Both the position numbers and the translations under genes were made by a program. From NCBI GenBank assembly GCA_015179025.1, contig WHUX01000006.1:62001-126000 (forward strand): a stretch of DNA of 64,000 bases, read 5' to 3'. The DNA is from Terfezia claveryi (lineage: Eukaryota; Ascomycota; Pezizomycetes; Pezizales; Pezizaceae). Positions 23,596-36,100 of this stretch are shown in pieces; positions within the stretch are counted from its first letter, which is position 1, and each line of letters opens with the position of its first letter. The notes under the pieces are model-generated. The model had not been told where the DNA came from, searched no databases, and worked only from the letters and a program-made list of their open reading frames with translations.

Positions 23596-23627
23596 ACACA
23601 GAGGTAGTCTCGAGACTAACATAAAGG
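23596..23627. repeat. Candidate micro-insertion I: 14-bp palindrome with diverged 9-bp flanks
   Basis: TAGTCTCGAGACTA (23605-23618) is a perfect palindrome made of the two terminal heptamers of the family with no interior. Flanks ACACAGAGG and ACATAAAGG agree at 7 of 9 positions. Confidence 0.4.
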
Positions 23628-23677
23628 CTCATTGCGTGGAGGGATTATTGCCATTGTTAGTAAAAACGTTAACCATG

Positions 23678-24158
23678 TACAGGCAAGGCAAACCTTGCTC
23701 TAACGAACCTCGACATACACTGGCAATACTGAAGAACTTGGCAAGACTGTTTCTGCACGCATAGAAAGTGCCCTTGCTATACTGAAATTAGTACGTATAA
23801 CGACAGTGAAGAGAATCCTCAGGCCAATAAATTCAATTACAGCAAAGCTAAATTGGCTTATAGTAAATGAAGAGGTTAGCTGGCGGAGCAAAATACAGCA
23901 AAGCATTGAGATATATACCCAGCGCATATCTGCTATTTCTCGAAGGCAGTACGTCCAAATCGGTAGTGAGGGGAGGCATATTGCCTGAACTGTTGTTATA
24001 ATGGGCTAAAGTAGGAGTTATACAAATTGAATATTACTCGCACTTCTTCCCCCTATCCCAGCTCACTCCCAGACGGTGATGTGATATCTTGTTATAGCGA
24101 AAACCTGGCTATAGTGAAGAAAATCGGGTCAGATCGTTATAAGTCAGGTTTGCCTGTA
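23678..24158. mobile_element. Tc1/mariner-like (pogo-type) non-autonomous relic
   Basis: The left end at 23678 reads TACAGGCAAGGCAAACC with CTAACGA downstream. The right end, read inward from 24158, is TACAGGCAAACCTGACTTA followed by TAACGA. The ends are imperfect inverted repeats flanked by TA dinucleotides (TA target site typical of Tc1/mariner). The interior is 477 bp with degraded copies of the TATAACG-like subterminal motif and no transposase frame. Classification is by end sequence only. Confidence 0.55.
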
Positions 24159-27100
24159 ACTCAGCCCTGACCTAACCATACCGTGCATAAATCGAATCGA
24201 CCATTGTACAGAAACATCTAAACAACAATGCCCCACATTATTATAAAATTCGAAAGTTGCATGCATTTGTTCAATTTCTGACTGTCTACGACCAAGAACC
24301 CGGGCGAGGGGCGAGGGGGTCATTTAAATTTTCTCGCAACATACTCCGTATTGGTATTGTTAATTAGAGGGCCCACTGCATCACAGTTATGTATAGTGCA
24401 TGTATTGCAAGGATATATGAAGTGATTTTAACCATCGAACTTAGTCCATTTCAGGGTATCCCAGCTTTGCTTATCTCAGTTACCCTGAGCCGAGATGTCC
24501 ACTCGCTCCCCCCTCGCCGGGCATAGTAGCCAGTACCGCTTTTAAAAGTGTCCCCTCCCCCCCTTTGGCCCGAGTGCCTCTGTACTCGGGCCTTGTGTTG
24601 TCTCTTTGGAGAAAAGCCCTAGTCTGGGTCACAGCTGCCTCACCTAGTTTCTATATTGTCCCTTGTAGGAGTTTTTGGTTTTATTCATGTTATTCGAAAT
24701 ATGTAATAGTTGCGGACCAAGTGTTTTCTTTTTTTATTTTTATTATCACGCAACTTTAAAAGCATTGATGAATTCACCAGATCCTCCATTAACCAGAACT
24801 ACCACTTCCTTTAGCTCCAAAGGGCCCGTATCCTGAGTCAGTGTTGGCCCATGGGAACTCCGAGGAAGTCAGTCCTATTGACTTCCGACAATCCGGTTGC
24901 AACTAGTCTTGCACTAGCGCCTACCAGAGCAAGAGCCCTCTACTGTAGACTGTAGTGGTCCGTGTGTTTATTGGGGGTGGCAAATGATTGCTTCGCTACA
25001 TTATAAATCCTATTCCTCACGGTTCCATGTTTAGAAGAGACATCGTACGATTACTTTGTAGATCCTCTGTTTAACTGACTTTATCGATATATCAACCTAG
25101 GACTCAATTCAAATTTACGTTGACATGGGTACCTAATTACCGAAGTGGGGACATGAAGCGAGCAAGTATTACACGGGGGTTGGACATTTGGAGATTAGAA
25201 CAACCGGGGAACTGGGTTTTTCTACACGTGCACTTTTGATAGTTTGATCTCCGAAGCCATGATTTGTCCGAGCTCATCGGCACGAGATCAGGGACCCCAT
25301 ATCAAAACTGGGGTTTCCCAAAATATTTGTTTCGTTTCTAAATGTGCAGGCATTTCATTCAGAGTGACGTTCGAAGCTCGGATCACATCATCATCATCGA
25401 CACCCTAGGCCAGGTCTATCATGAGGACTCATATCATATGTTGAGCTGCTGGAAATCCGTCCTCACGGCCCGGAGCTATGTCTTAACTCGGGTCTAGGCC
25501 GCCACTTGTCCAAACGGCTCGCATAATGCGCCACGGGAAGTTTAGTATGCGATATTGCGAATATATGAATACATGCATAATTGAATATTATTTATGAACG
25601 CATGTTCGAAGTTCAACTCGAACAGTTCCCCACTGGCATGCGCCATATTAAATGTAATTAGCTGTGGAGATGCTGCAAAGGCGACCCTGGGCCAACAGAG
25701 TGGAGGGATCAATTGATAAGACTTGAATATATATAGCTTGCCCCCCTGTAGACCGTGAGGGGAACCAGACAAGTACTAACTGCTCTCTCGTGTTGAAGTT
25801 GTCTTACCATAAGTTCAAGAACTTAAATAATTATTCTTGCGTTATTAAAGTCCATCTGGCAGGGTTGCAGTTGCAATATAAGTTAAAAGCCCCGTGATAT
25901 GGGGTATGGTGCTAACACATGTGCGCCATATCGTTCCAGGTAACGAAATCATGCGCAACACAAATCACTCCTAGGTGTAAGGTGTAACAGTAACGGGATA
26001 CAAAATTAAAGGAGGAGTGATGATGTTTATCAAATTTTCGCCAATCACTACAAACTGCGTGTATACCCGCTTGTTATGTCGACGCCGTGTAAGGCTTAGA
26101 AAATATAGTAGATATATATCACTACGTAAGTACTCCAGCTTTCTATGTCAGCCGCAGACTTACGATTGTCAAAAACTGGACCCTTCAAAATCTCCCCTGG
26201 GACGTGGGTACCCACGGGCTTGGGTTGACAGGAGATTGCAAGCCGGGTAATCCATAATTTCCCAAGGGTAAGGAACATGTCGTCTAGATCCCACACAATT
26301 GCGTGGGGGCCCGATGGCACACTATAGCCACATATTTCCTCTCATTTGAATCTGGTACCAGTAATTGGGATGGTACCGGGGGTCTTTAGCCATTCTTCGT
26401 AAATTTCTCTAAGCCATACTGGTGAAAGGCAATTGCGAGTTCGAATCTCTGATATTCTCATAGTTAACAGCTCACGAGCAGTTTCTGCCCCATCCTACGA
26501 TTTTGGGGGACCAGAAAATTAGAGCTCCGTTGAGAAAAGACATAGGCCCCAGTTGACCTGCAGGTAAATGCAATCCAATAGAGATGCATCGAAGTGTATG
26601 TAATTGGAAAATTGGGTTGACGACGTTAGGCAAGCAGAGTCATGCGATTGAATACGGTAATACATACATCTGCATCCGTAATCTTCTGTCGTCCTCAGGC
26701 GGAGCGCTAGCACTACGGGCCGAAGACAGCCATGGGATACCTTGTTCCATGTTCGGACCGTCCGCCGTGACAGAGGGCATCGAGTACCCCGGCCGCGGGA
26801 TGAATCGAGCTCATCTACTCTAAGCCCTGCCTAAGATACTTCAGTGTCATCCACTTGAGTGAGAACGTGTTTAAGAATTGATCGAGTGAAAACTCTGCCT
26901 TTAGGGGTATTATTTTAGCTCTCAGAACACCACTGCAAGATTCATTTGAAGGGGGAAAACTCTCCTATACCTTACCCATGCCATACAGCTATAGTTCCGC
27001 TAGACAGTTCAAGTTCGGTTTCTTCTTTTTCATGTTAACAACGTTCAAGATCACATTACATTTTGTCGCCAAGAATGATCATGCCTTACTCTATTACATG

Positions 27101-28796
27101 ACCAACTCAGGATCAGAGTGGGGGTACTAACTACATCCTGTCGAAAGAGATCTTGCAAACATGCCCGTTTTTCCATATTTTTCTTTTTTCCAGTACCGGT
27201 ACCCCTCACCGCATATGGAGTCTTCCACTGATTAGGCTAACCTGAATCTCCTTTGGCACTTTATTATGATCAGTAGCAGCTGCAGGCGGTCCCCACAATT
27301 GTGAAAGAGCAATCATGTTGAAGGCAAGGGGTGACCGTAAAAAAGGCTTCCACCCACCTCCCTGCGCGTTCCTCGTGGCCCTCCGTCTTGTAGGTCTTAG
27401 GTCTACATTTGGAGTCCCAAAGGTGCGAAGATGGGGAGTAAATTGGCAATTCCGGCTCCTTAATCGGTATATAGCTCAGCATGTACTGTACATAGGCCCT
27501 CAGATGGTGAACCTTGGATTGTTGACAAATATATCAGGCCGCCAGTACGTGAGGTGGTATTCAGTCAAATAAAACCAGGGTTTGGAAATGATAACTTCTC
27601 GTGACTTAATATATAAAGTACCCCCGCACAAAGGTGTCGTGCAAGGATTTTTAACTTATGGATAGAGTAGGTACATTCTCGTCCATTCTCTTGCTCAAAA
27701 AAGGGGCTTATTTAATTCATAGTTTTTGATGCCATTTGTGAAGTGAGGTCAAGAATTTCAAGCGCCAACTCTAGAAAATATGACTATGACTATGCTGAGG
27801 ATGAAGATGAGGATATGACGAAATGAGAAGACACTCCCCCAAAAAGAGCCCCAAAATTAGTAAGTCAATGAAGTAAAAGGGAACCCCAAAAGCTAAGATA
27901 CTAAGTGATCTCGCAGCAATAGTAACAGAGAAAACGGGTAAAGCTAGAATAGCGAATGAAGGGAGCACTAAAAAGACATTGGTCAAAAATGAACTTAAGA
28001 ACAGGATAAGGAGCTGAAATGACAACTATTGCTGAAGATAAAACCCAATCCTTCTCTGAAAAGAACGTTCGACCATGCACACATAGACTTCCTTTACTGC
28101 GTGTTGTATCATCCGGTGGACATGTATTTGCATTACTCGGCCCTCGACCACCCGTAGCTCAACCCTCGTGAAGCCACTGATGCTATTTCTTCTCATAGGC
28201 ACCTATGATAGCGACAGTGTGATTGAGGACACAAGCCGTATGAGAGACCCCAACCGACGGAAATGCATTTTCCACAGCACGCTACACTGATATTGAACCG
28301 TGTTTCGTAACTGTGCTAAATTGGCTTGCACTCGTGTCCGCCGAAATGCATAGCAGCCCCAGTCCCACTATTCCAAAATATTTGTCCTGCACTTGGACAC
28401 TGCGTGCAAATCCATAGCCTAGCCCTGTTCCAAATTCTTCATGGAGCGTAACAGGCAAATCATCCGCGCATAACAACGCCTTGAAAAGGAAAAGCAATAG
28501 TGGCACAAAACTGCCCTCCTGACGTCCCCCTCTCCTCCAAAGAATGTAACAAGAAAAGCTGACTATATGGAGAAAAGACTAATAAATGGTCAAATAAAAG
28601 GAGAATAGCTATAAAGAGAGGTAAAGGAAAGAGGCTTCCACAAACACCTTACTATAAGAATCAAATACGACAACCCCTACGGCCGAAGGGAAATAGAAGA
28701 GAAACAAAAGGGAAAGAGCTAACCATAGTTAATGTCTATATAATCCTGAACTATCCCCGCCCTCAGTAATCTAGACGAGGTTGAAAGATTCATACA

Positions 28797-29565
28797 CTAT
28801 AGGATGGTACAGAATCTCTTTTTTTGTGGTGGGTGCGTAGCAGCTGGGCGTCCGTTTCCTCCCTCATTCTTGTATGGTAGTGTAGGTCCTGCAGCTCTCC
28901 GTGCCATGGCTTGTCTTTGTCGTCGCAACATTCTTACCACATCGTAGAAGGCCCTCTCCACGTTCACGCAGTTCTTAGCCGAGGCCTCGACGAATTCACA
29001 TCCAAGCTCCCTTGCCAATGCATGCCCCTCCTGTGTTGAAACCTCCCTTTCCGTGACCCTGTCGCTCTTATTCCCTACTAGCATGATTGGAACTTGGTTC
29101 ACTCCACTCGGGCCGGTACTGATAGCTGGCGAGTGTAATGGTGAGTTGGCATATCCTAAGTTTAAAGGTGACCCGGAACTAGATGACTCTTTGACTCGGA
29201 GGATTTGGGAATGGAACCGCGGTATCCGGGTGAATGATGACCGCGAAGAAATGCTGTACACTAACACAAACCCTTCACCGTCTCGAATCCACTGATCCCT
29301 CAGTGCCGTATATTCTTCTTGCCCAGCTGTGTCTAAAACCTCCAACATGCAAGAAGCTCCATCTATTACCACCTGCTTTCGATATGAGTCTTCGATTGTT
29401 GGATCATATGTTTCAACGAAATGATTTAGACAGAGCTTACCCTTATTGTTAGTATATCAATAAACAGTACAGGAAGTCAGAAGATACCTGAATAGTTAGA
29501 GCTGTCTTGCCTACACCACCATCTCCTAACACCACCAACTTGTATAATGTCATTTTGCCCGACAT
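28797..29565 (-). CDS. ras2: Ras family small GTPase, RAS2 type
   Basis: Two exons, 29565-29488 and 29435-28797, with a 52-nt intron (branch TACTAAC), 238 aa. Nucleotide-binding motifs are all present: GDGGVGKT (14-21), effector loop YDPTIEDSY with the switch I Thr at 39, DTAGQEEY (61-68), NKSD (148-151), EASAKN (about 177-182). A Ser/Gly/Pro-rich insert of about 25 residues (about 108-135) between switch II and NKSD is characteristic of fungal RAS2 homologues. The C-terminus KKRFCTIL is a CAAX box (C235) next to basic residues, so it should be prenylated and placed at the plasma membrane. RAS2 proteins control growth polarity and cAMP/MAPK signalling. The exon 1/2 junction falls after ALTIQ. 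The upstream spacer (29566 onward) is long and GA/CT-rich, as often seen for signalling genes. Confidence 0.95.
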
Positions 29566-30842
29566 CTTGACGCTGCTTTCCCTTTCAACTCCTAATGGCA
29601 GTTGTGTGGCTGATTTGGGATTGAAAACTTCGCAATGGCGCGGCTACGTGTGGGATGGACTTCCGGAACGTGGCAAGTTCTGTGGCTTGTAAACAAGTTT
29701 GACGACGCGATACGAGTTGTTGTAAGTTCTTTGTAGAGTGTGAACTTTCGTGTATAATTATTAGCTTATCGACCAGTGAATATAAACTATATCCTGTCGT
29801 CTCGGTTCAGGATTAGTAAAACCCGCACATGATGGTATCTCGGTGAACTAACCTTAAATACTATGCAATGAACATTGACTTCACTCTTTGGAGTAATTGG
29901 AGGGATAATAGATATCTACTTGAGGTCGCTTGGATTAGTGAGAATTGCGGTGAATAGGCAGGCCCACGCAGACCGACACCAGAGTAAGGCGTTTGAGAAC
30001 GCTGAGCAAGTTACCGATAAATGTCGGTAAGGAATGGGAGAAACTAGTTGGAGCAGCGTACCTTCCGATGGACTAGAGTCTGGAACTCCAAGTTCCGAAG
30101 TATTGGTTCGTCTCAGAAGCTAATGCTGATGTTAGACCCATGTCTACTAATATAGGGGGTTGCTGTTGTAAATGACCCACAATCGTACACAGGAATGGCA
30201 GTGCTGCTTTTTCAGATAGTTACCACAGAATTACTTTAGAAGTTGATGGAACAAGAGTCCCTTTAAGATTGACGTTGGACAGGCGAATGTAAAAGGTGCG
30301 TGTGCTTGCCGGTGGAAGCGGTCAAAGGTCGTTGTGTGCTGGGTGCTGGGTTGGCTTGCGGAGATCAAAGCTCTGTTTGTAATAAAGAGCAAATCAAAAC
30401 CGGTGACTGAGTCGCGGAGAAATACAGTGACTGCAAGTTGGTAGAGTTCTTTCCGAGCCGAACTGCTGGAAATTCAAACCACAGAGTGTTGGAGGGTAAA
30501 TTGGGAGTGCTCCCTGATGAGTTGTTGTTGCAGTTCAATGGACGTTCTATTTTCCTAGGCGGAGGGGGTGTGGGTGATTCTCTTTGAGAGTCGAAACGTC
30601 GGGAAATGCGATGACTGCAATACCACACCAGAAGGTGCTTGATGGGGGGACAGCAAGAAGGTTGGATCTCTCTCTGCAAATGGGGTCAAGAGGAGGTCGA
30701 AGGAGAGAGTGGGGGGTAGGGCAGTGGGGATGGGAAGGTCGTTGGGAGGAGGTGAGAGCGTAGAGAGGTGGACGGAAGCAGACGATGTGGAGGGGTGATT
30801 AGAATTCGCTTGCCAGCCGAGCCGCGCAAAGCTGTACTGTGG

Positions 30843-30862
30843 TACCTACCTACCTACCTACC
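30843..30862. repeat. (TACC)5 microsatellite
   Basis: Five perfect TACC units about 1.3 kb upstream of the RAS2 start. Confidence 0.9.
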
Positions 30863-31750
30863 AAATGTTCTAGGGCAAGTCACAGTTGCGTTGTGTAATG
30901 CAACAAGGAATTGAAGCCGAGGGGAGGAACAAAGTAAGCCGAGTGCGCATACGAGTCTACCCAAATTTTTGGGGAACACCAGCTCGGGGCCTGTGGACGA
31001 GGCCTGGCTTGACTTAGCGCGGGCTGAAGCACCGCTTCCAACAGCCTGGCCATGGGAAATGTATGACTGTGCAACTTGGGATTTGGGATCAAGGCTCGTG
31101 CGTGAGGTTTTGTTTTTTTTCCTACTTGTTGGCTGACGGCCGAGGTAATTCACAGGCTCGCGCAGTAGATATCAGTACGTCCCGAATCCAGGATCCATGT
31201 GGAATGGCAGGCGGGTACTGGTCAATTTCCGATCTGTGCCTGCACTGCAGAACTATACCAGCAAGAATAGCATTAGCGACTCGCAACTAGATTTTGTTTC
31301 AGATGTCGAGGGTTTGAACGCCTTCCACGCAGAACGGTTCATTGCCTTCATTATCATAAGGTCTTCCCATCAGCGGGCATCTGACAGAGGCTGGTTAGGG
31401 AGCAAAGAAGTTGAAATGTATCTATTACCCCAGAGTCCAGAGGGAACGGTAAAGGTCGACGCCAGGAAAGATATATCCCGACAATGTTCAATGAGAACTT
31501 GAATATCATGGAGATATGTAGCCTCGTACCCAGGTTAATATATTTGTAGCGTTCGTGACCTCGCAACTCCCCCCATAGACAACAGACTGGTTTGTACGAG
31601 GCTAGGAGATATAGAGATATGGAGATATAGGTGCATTGAATGGATCCAGAGGATATAAAGCTAGGCATTGTTGATGCCAGATATTTTACTCTGTCAATGC
31701 AGAATAGGTTAAGTACTAGAGTTGGTGCTCTTTTTTTTTCTATCCCGAGG

Positions 31751-31770
31751 AATTACCGGTACCGGTAATT
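31751..31770. repeat. Perfect 20-bp palindrome
   Basis: AATTACCGGTACCGGTAATT equals its own reverse complement over 20 bp. It could bind a dimeric factor or be the remains of a hairpin. No partner copy with the same arms was found (27193 has only CAGTACCGGTACC). Confidence 0.85.
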
Positions 31771-32511
31771 GGGATTTTGCTTTTTGTCTCTGGTCATGGG
31801 GTATGTCGTTGCACAAGGCCCGGGAGGATGGAGAGGCCGGCAGAGAGATCTGTGTAGGCCGTGGGCGAATTATTAGTTGAGTGAGCATTCCTGGTGTGGG
31901 TACGCAAGCTGTAATTTGGCATAGATCGATATTGGGTTGCCAGCTCTGTAGTACAAAGTAGGGATCGGCTATCTTCTACAAACTCTTAACGCACGAATCT
32001 AGTGAAAATCAGATTATATATTTAGATGTCTTGACGTTATTACAAAAAAATTCCAGCAAGCCAGCCAGACCAACACATACTGTGATTGTTGACATCTAAG
32101 CCATTTGTACGTCGTATACATTTAAGTATTTTATATACACAGTACATGTTTTCGTCCAAATGCCAGCCTTGAAAAACTGACTAGAACGATGCGTCCTCCC
32201 ATTCGTCGTCCTCTACTTCGAGTCTACAAGCAGACGACTGGGGATCTCCGCACTCTGGGAGAATCAAGGCACGCATTTTGTGGAACCTTCGCATACGTCG
32301 GCCTGCTTTCGAACTATGAATACTCAAGATAAGGGTTGAATTGACGGTAGGGTTGAACAATCAACGACCAGCAACTCAGTTTAAGCATAGGTATCAGTGT
32401 TGGACCCGAGTTTCCAAATGATCGGCACAAAGCCAGCACATATATTACTTATTTCCCCAATTGACTTCAGGCATGACAATCACTCTCAATCTCTGTCCAA
32501 TAGTAGCGCCC

Positions 32512-32540
32512 AGTTTCACCTAACCAGACTAAGTTTCACC
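32512..32540. repeat. Micro-insertion J: 11 bp between perfect 9-bp direct repeats
   Basis: AGTTTCACC at 32512-32520 and 32532-32540 brackets TAACCAGACTA (32521-32531), the terminal end of the family in reverse orientation. Confidence 0.8.
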
Positions 32541-32905
32541 CAGGAATGCAATATCTCAATGTATGCATGACTATCACCTCAGAAGAGCCTGCCTTATATC
32601 TGAACTACTCAACTCCAAGCATTGAGCCTCAGAAAATAAGCGAGACACTGTAAAACTGTCTTGAAGCTGACAAGACTGGATGCGCCGATCAACAAACTGC
32701 TATCTAGGATAGGCAAGAGTGTCGGAGATAAAGGACTAGTTGCAGTCATCCTACCTCTAGTTGGTTGACACCTTCGGCGACTTCGGAAATTGTTCGTTCG
32801 ACGCCGCTAAAAGTCTGGGTTTCTAACCTTCCTGTGTACCTTAATTATCCACTCCTTAGATAATCCGCCGAGGCTATAGATATGTGCATACCACAATGTG
32901 AAGTG

Positions 32906-33145
32906 CGTAAGGATTATGAGATCTTAGGATATATGAACGTAGATATTGGGGATTGATCTGTAAGAGAGATGTATTGCTTGCTTGATCTATATCTCTGCCT
33001 TAAGGGGTTCTAGCAGTCTATATATACATATCTCCTCCGTATTCACACATGCTTGTCATATGTCTTCTTATCCACATGCCTCTATGTCCACATGTTGTTG
33101 ACGTACTCACATGTTTGCACATGCATTGGAAGAGTATTTCCTACA
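32906..33145 (-). repeat. 3' LTR of the copia element
   Basis: 240 bp, identical to 37430-37669 except for two positions (second base G/A; TTAGGATAT vs TTAGAATAT near 32928). The inner end reads ...TTTCCTACA on the plus strand, i.e. TGTAGGAAA in element orientation. Confidence 0.93.
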
Positions 33146-33160
33146 CCCTCCTCTACTCTG
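33146..33160 (-). other. Polypurine tract
   Basis: In element orientation the bases next to the 3' LTR read AGAGTAGAGGAGGG, a purine-rich plus-strand primer site directly abutting TGTAGG. Confidence 0.75.
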
Positions 33161-36100
33161 CCAATCTCATCCACCGGTCTTGCCATTTTTTAATGGAAAC
33201 CATGAGTGTAATCTTGGTAAGAATATCCGCTGGATTTTCCTTGCCTGGGATAGTTGTTATGGCTAATTTTTCTGCTTGTACTTGTTGGCGTAGATAGTGG
33301 TATCGATGTTCAATATGCCTAGTTCGTCTTAAACAGCGAGAGGTATGAGCTAGGTTGAAGGTTCCTTCACTATCTGTTTTTACCGTGGGTTTTAGTGATA
33401 ATCCAAGTTCATCTAGGAGTTGTTGTGCCCAAGCTGCATCTTTGGCTCCTTCACATGCAGCAATATATTCTGCTTCGGTGATTGACAAGGATACAGTATC
33501 CTGACGGCGACTGTACCATCCTACTGGTTGATCACCGAGAGTCATGAGTACTCCTGTTTGGGATCTTGCTTGTTCACCACCGTAGGATGTATCTGCATAT
33601 ATGATGAGGTGTAAATCCATAGGTTTGCATAGAATTAGTCCTAAATGCTTGGTGTTTCTTGAGATATTGCAGAATAGTTAAGGCAGCTCTATAATTTGTT
33701 GTGGAAGGTTTAGATGCTCGCCGTCCTAGAAAGTTGACATGGATAGATATCTCAGGTCTTGTCATTCTGGCAATATAAAGTAGACCTCCTGTAAGTGCTT
33801 GATATTTCTTAGCATCTTCGAAATGGTCATTAGAGTCGCGGTCATTAGAGTCACCGTATACTTCTGGATTAATGGGTAAGGAATTCTTATGTTGCGGTTC
33901 GCCTTGGAGGAGGTATTTTGAGGCCATTGTCTCTATAAGCGCTTTTTGGGTCATTACGACTTCCGTACTTGTGTTGTTCCACTTAAGCTCAATTCCTAGG
34001 AGTTTCTCTGGGTTCCCACGTTTTTCAAGCTCAATTTTTTCCTCGATTTTCTCTTCGAATTCTTTGAGTATTGTCTCGTTAGGTGCAATTCCTATAAGAT
34101 CATCGACATGAGTTCCCAGAATGAAGGAATTATCATGGTTTGTGTAAGTTCCTTCATCTCCAATGCATTGATGGAGTCCTGCAAGGGCTAGGATCTTCTC
34201 TAATGTCTTAAACCACTCATACCCTGCTTGTTTTAGCCCATATAGAGCTTTGTTAAGCTTCCAGTATTCGGTCTCTCCATTTTCATTTATATCCGAAATA
34301 TAGACATCGTGATGTAAAAGAGCCTGCAAGTAGGCGGCTACCACGTCCCACTGCCGAATTCTCCATTTTTTTGTACATGGCCAGTATAAGCAGGATTTTC
34401 AATGTTTCGGATCTTATCATTTGTGCGTAGGTTTTATCGGAATCATAGTTGATCCCGTCCTCCTGAGTAAATCCTCTCCCTACTTTTCTGGCTTTGTATT
34501 TCTCAATACTTCCGTCCAATTTTCGCTTTATTGTATAGACCCATTTGGTGTCTACAATCTTGGTCCCTTCTGGGATATCCTCTTTGGCGATTTTTGTGAA
34601 TACGCCATATTTCTGCAATTGCTCTCTTTCTTTAGTTCGTGCTTTTGCCCATTCATGTGCTTGTGCAGAGGACCTGGTTTGCGCATCTGTAGGATGGTCA
34701 GAGTCTTCAATGACAGCTTTAATCATAGCTTTTTCTGTAATTTTTCGTTGTCTCTTGGACCTTCGTTCTCCAAGTTCTTCTATCCATTCTGCAGCACTCT
34801 TTCGGTGCCTCCCTTGCTGCGGGGTGGAATCTTGAGCATTTTCAAGCTCGCTTTCTTGACTTTCTTGAGCTTTGTCGAGCTCGCTTTTTTGAGCTTTTTC
34901 GAGCTCGCTTTCTTGAGCTTTTTCGAGCTCGCTTTCTTGAGCTTTTTCGAGCTCGCTTTCTTGAGCTTTTTCGAGCTCGTTTTTTTGAGCTTTTTCGAGC
35001 TCGCTTTCTTGAGCTTTTTCGAGTTCGCTTTCTTGAGCTATTATAGGGTTTTTAGCTAATGTATATTTCCCTTTTTCATCAATCGTGATATAGGTGCCGA
35101 ATGTGGTTGTATATCCAGCAATTCGAGCAGTATACCCTCGTGGGGCTAATTTGTCTGAAGCCTTATTTTCGTAGTTGAAGCAAATAACTTTTTGGCCGAA
35201 TGGCCTCAGGTTGCTTCGCTCTTGTAGAGCGTTTTTCTTAAAGAGTACTTCAATTGGTATTCCTCCATTCAGAGCTTTGTGGGGAACTCTGTTTTTTGTG
35301 TACACTGCCCATTGTGCAGCTTTGTCCCAGAGGTTTTTTGGCATTTTTGCTGCTAGCAGAGCCGTTCTACTCATGGTCATGATGGTCCTATTTGTGCGTT
35401 CTGCAACAGCATTTGTCTCGCTGTGTCTTGGTACTGTCTCTTTAAGAGTAATTCCTCTCTGTTGTAGTTCAGTGTTGAGCTTGAGGGTATGGAACTCGCC
35501 CCCCCAGTCTGCTTGTATTTGGACGACTTTATGTTGGTGGCCAGCTTTGTTTTCCAGGGCATTGATAATTCCGATAAGTGCTCCTGCTGCATCGCTTTTT
35601 TGCTTTAGAGATCTAGCTACTATATATCTACTGTAATCATCAGTTACTAGTAGGAGATATCTATATTGGCTGGAAAGGGTTATTGGGTCTATAGGCCCAA
35701 TTAAGTCTGCATGTAATCGTTCCAGTGGTTTGGATGTCCTTATTCCTTGTTCCTTTTTAGCTGCTGGTTTTGTTGCTTTGCTGAGTTGGCATGCGTCGCA
35801 GGCAATTGCTGGTTGGATCATTTTTCCTAGTAGCTGATATTCCGGGAGGGTTTTTAGTGTATTGAAGGAAATATGCCCATATCGCTCATGTAGTGCCATT
35901 AATTTGTTGTAAGCAGCTAATGGTTGTTGGATAGTTGGAGTCATAACCGGCATTTGCTGTTCAGCCGATGTTTGCTGGGCAGCCGGTGTCTGCTGGGTCG
36001 GTGTCTGCTGGGCAGCCGATGTCTGCTGGGCGGCCGGTGTCTATTGGGTGGGCTGAGCGGCCGGTATTTGCTGGGCAATTGATATATGGAATCGGGTCTG

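Larger units (their letters stand above)
21690..28796. other. Gene-poor 7.1-kb region
   Basis: No supported gene. Contents: an 18-bp tandem pair (22425-22477), a 26-nt poly-A tract (22709-22734), a Tc1/mariner-like relic (23678-24158) with a TAGTCT palindrome just upstream (23605), and the 3' flank of RAS2. Hydrophobic frames on the minus strand at 27771-28025 and 28282-28506 are noted but not accepted. Confidence 0.6.
29566..32900. other. Intergenic upstream of RAS2
   Basis: Promoter side of RAS2. It contains (TACC)5 at 30843-30862, a 20-bp perfect palindrome at 31751-31770 and micro-insertion J at 32512-32540. Short frames around 30365-31502 show no domain and are not accepted. Confidence 0.6.

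Noticed and set aside
26428..26440. TTCGAATC, resembling a tRNA B box
   Set aside because: No matching A box or cloverleaf stems could be placed upstream; no tRNA gene is supported in the window.
27771..28506. Hydrophobic minus-strand frames (84 and 74 aa) downstream of RAS2
   Set aside because: T-rich 3' flank gives Leu/Phe-rich peptides by chance; no conserved motif and no splice link between them.
34421..35059. 212-aa plus-strand frame rich in FLSFFELA
   Set aside because: It is the antisense of the ESELEKAQ repeat in the copia polyprotein.
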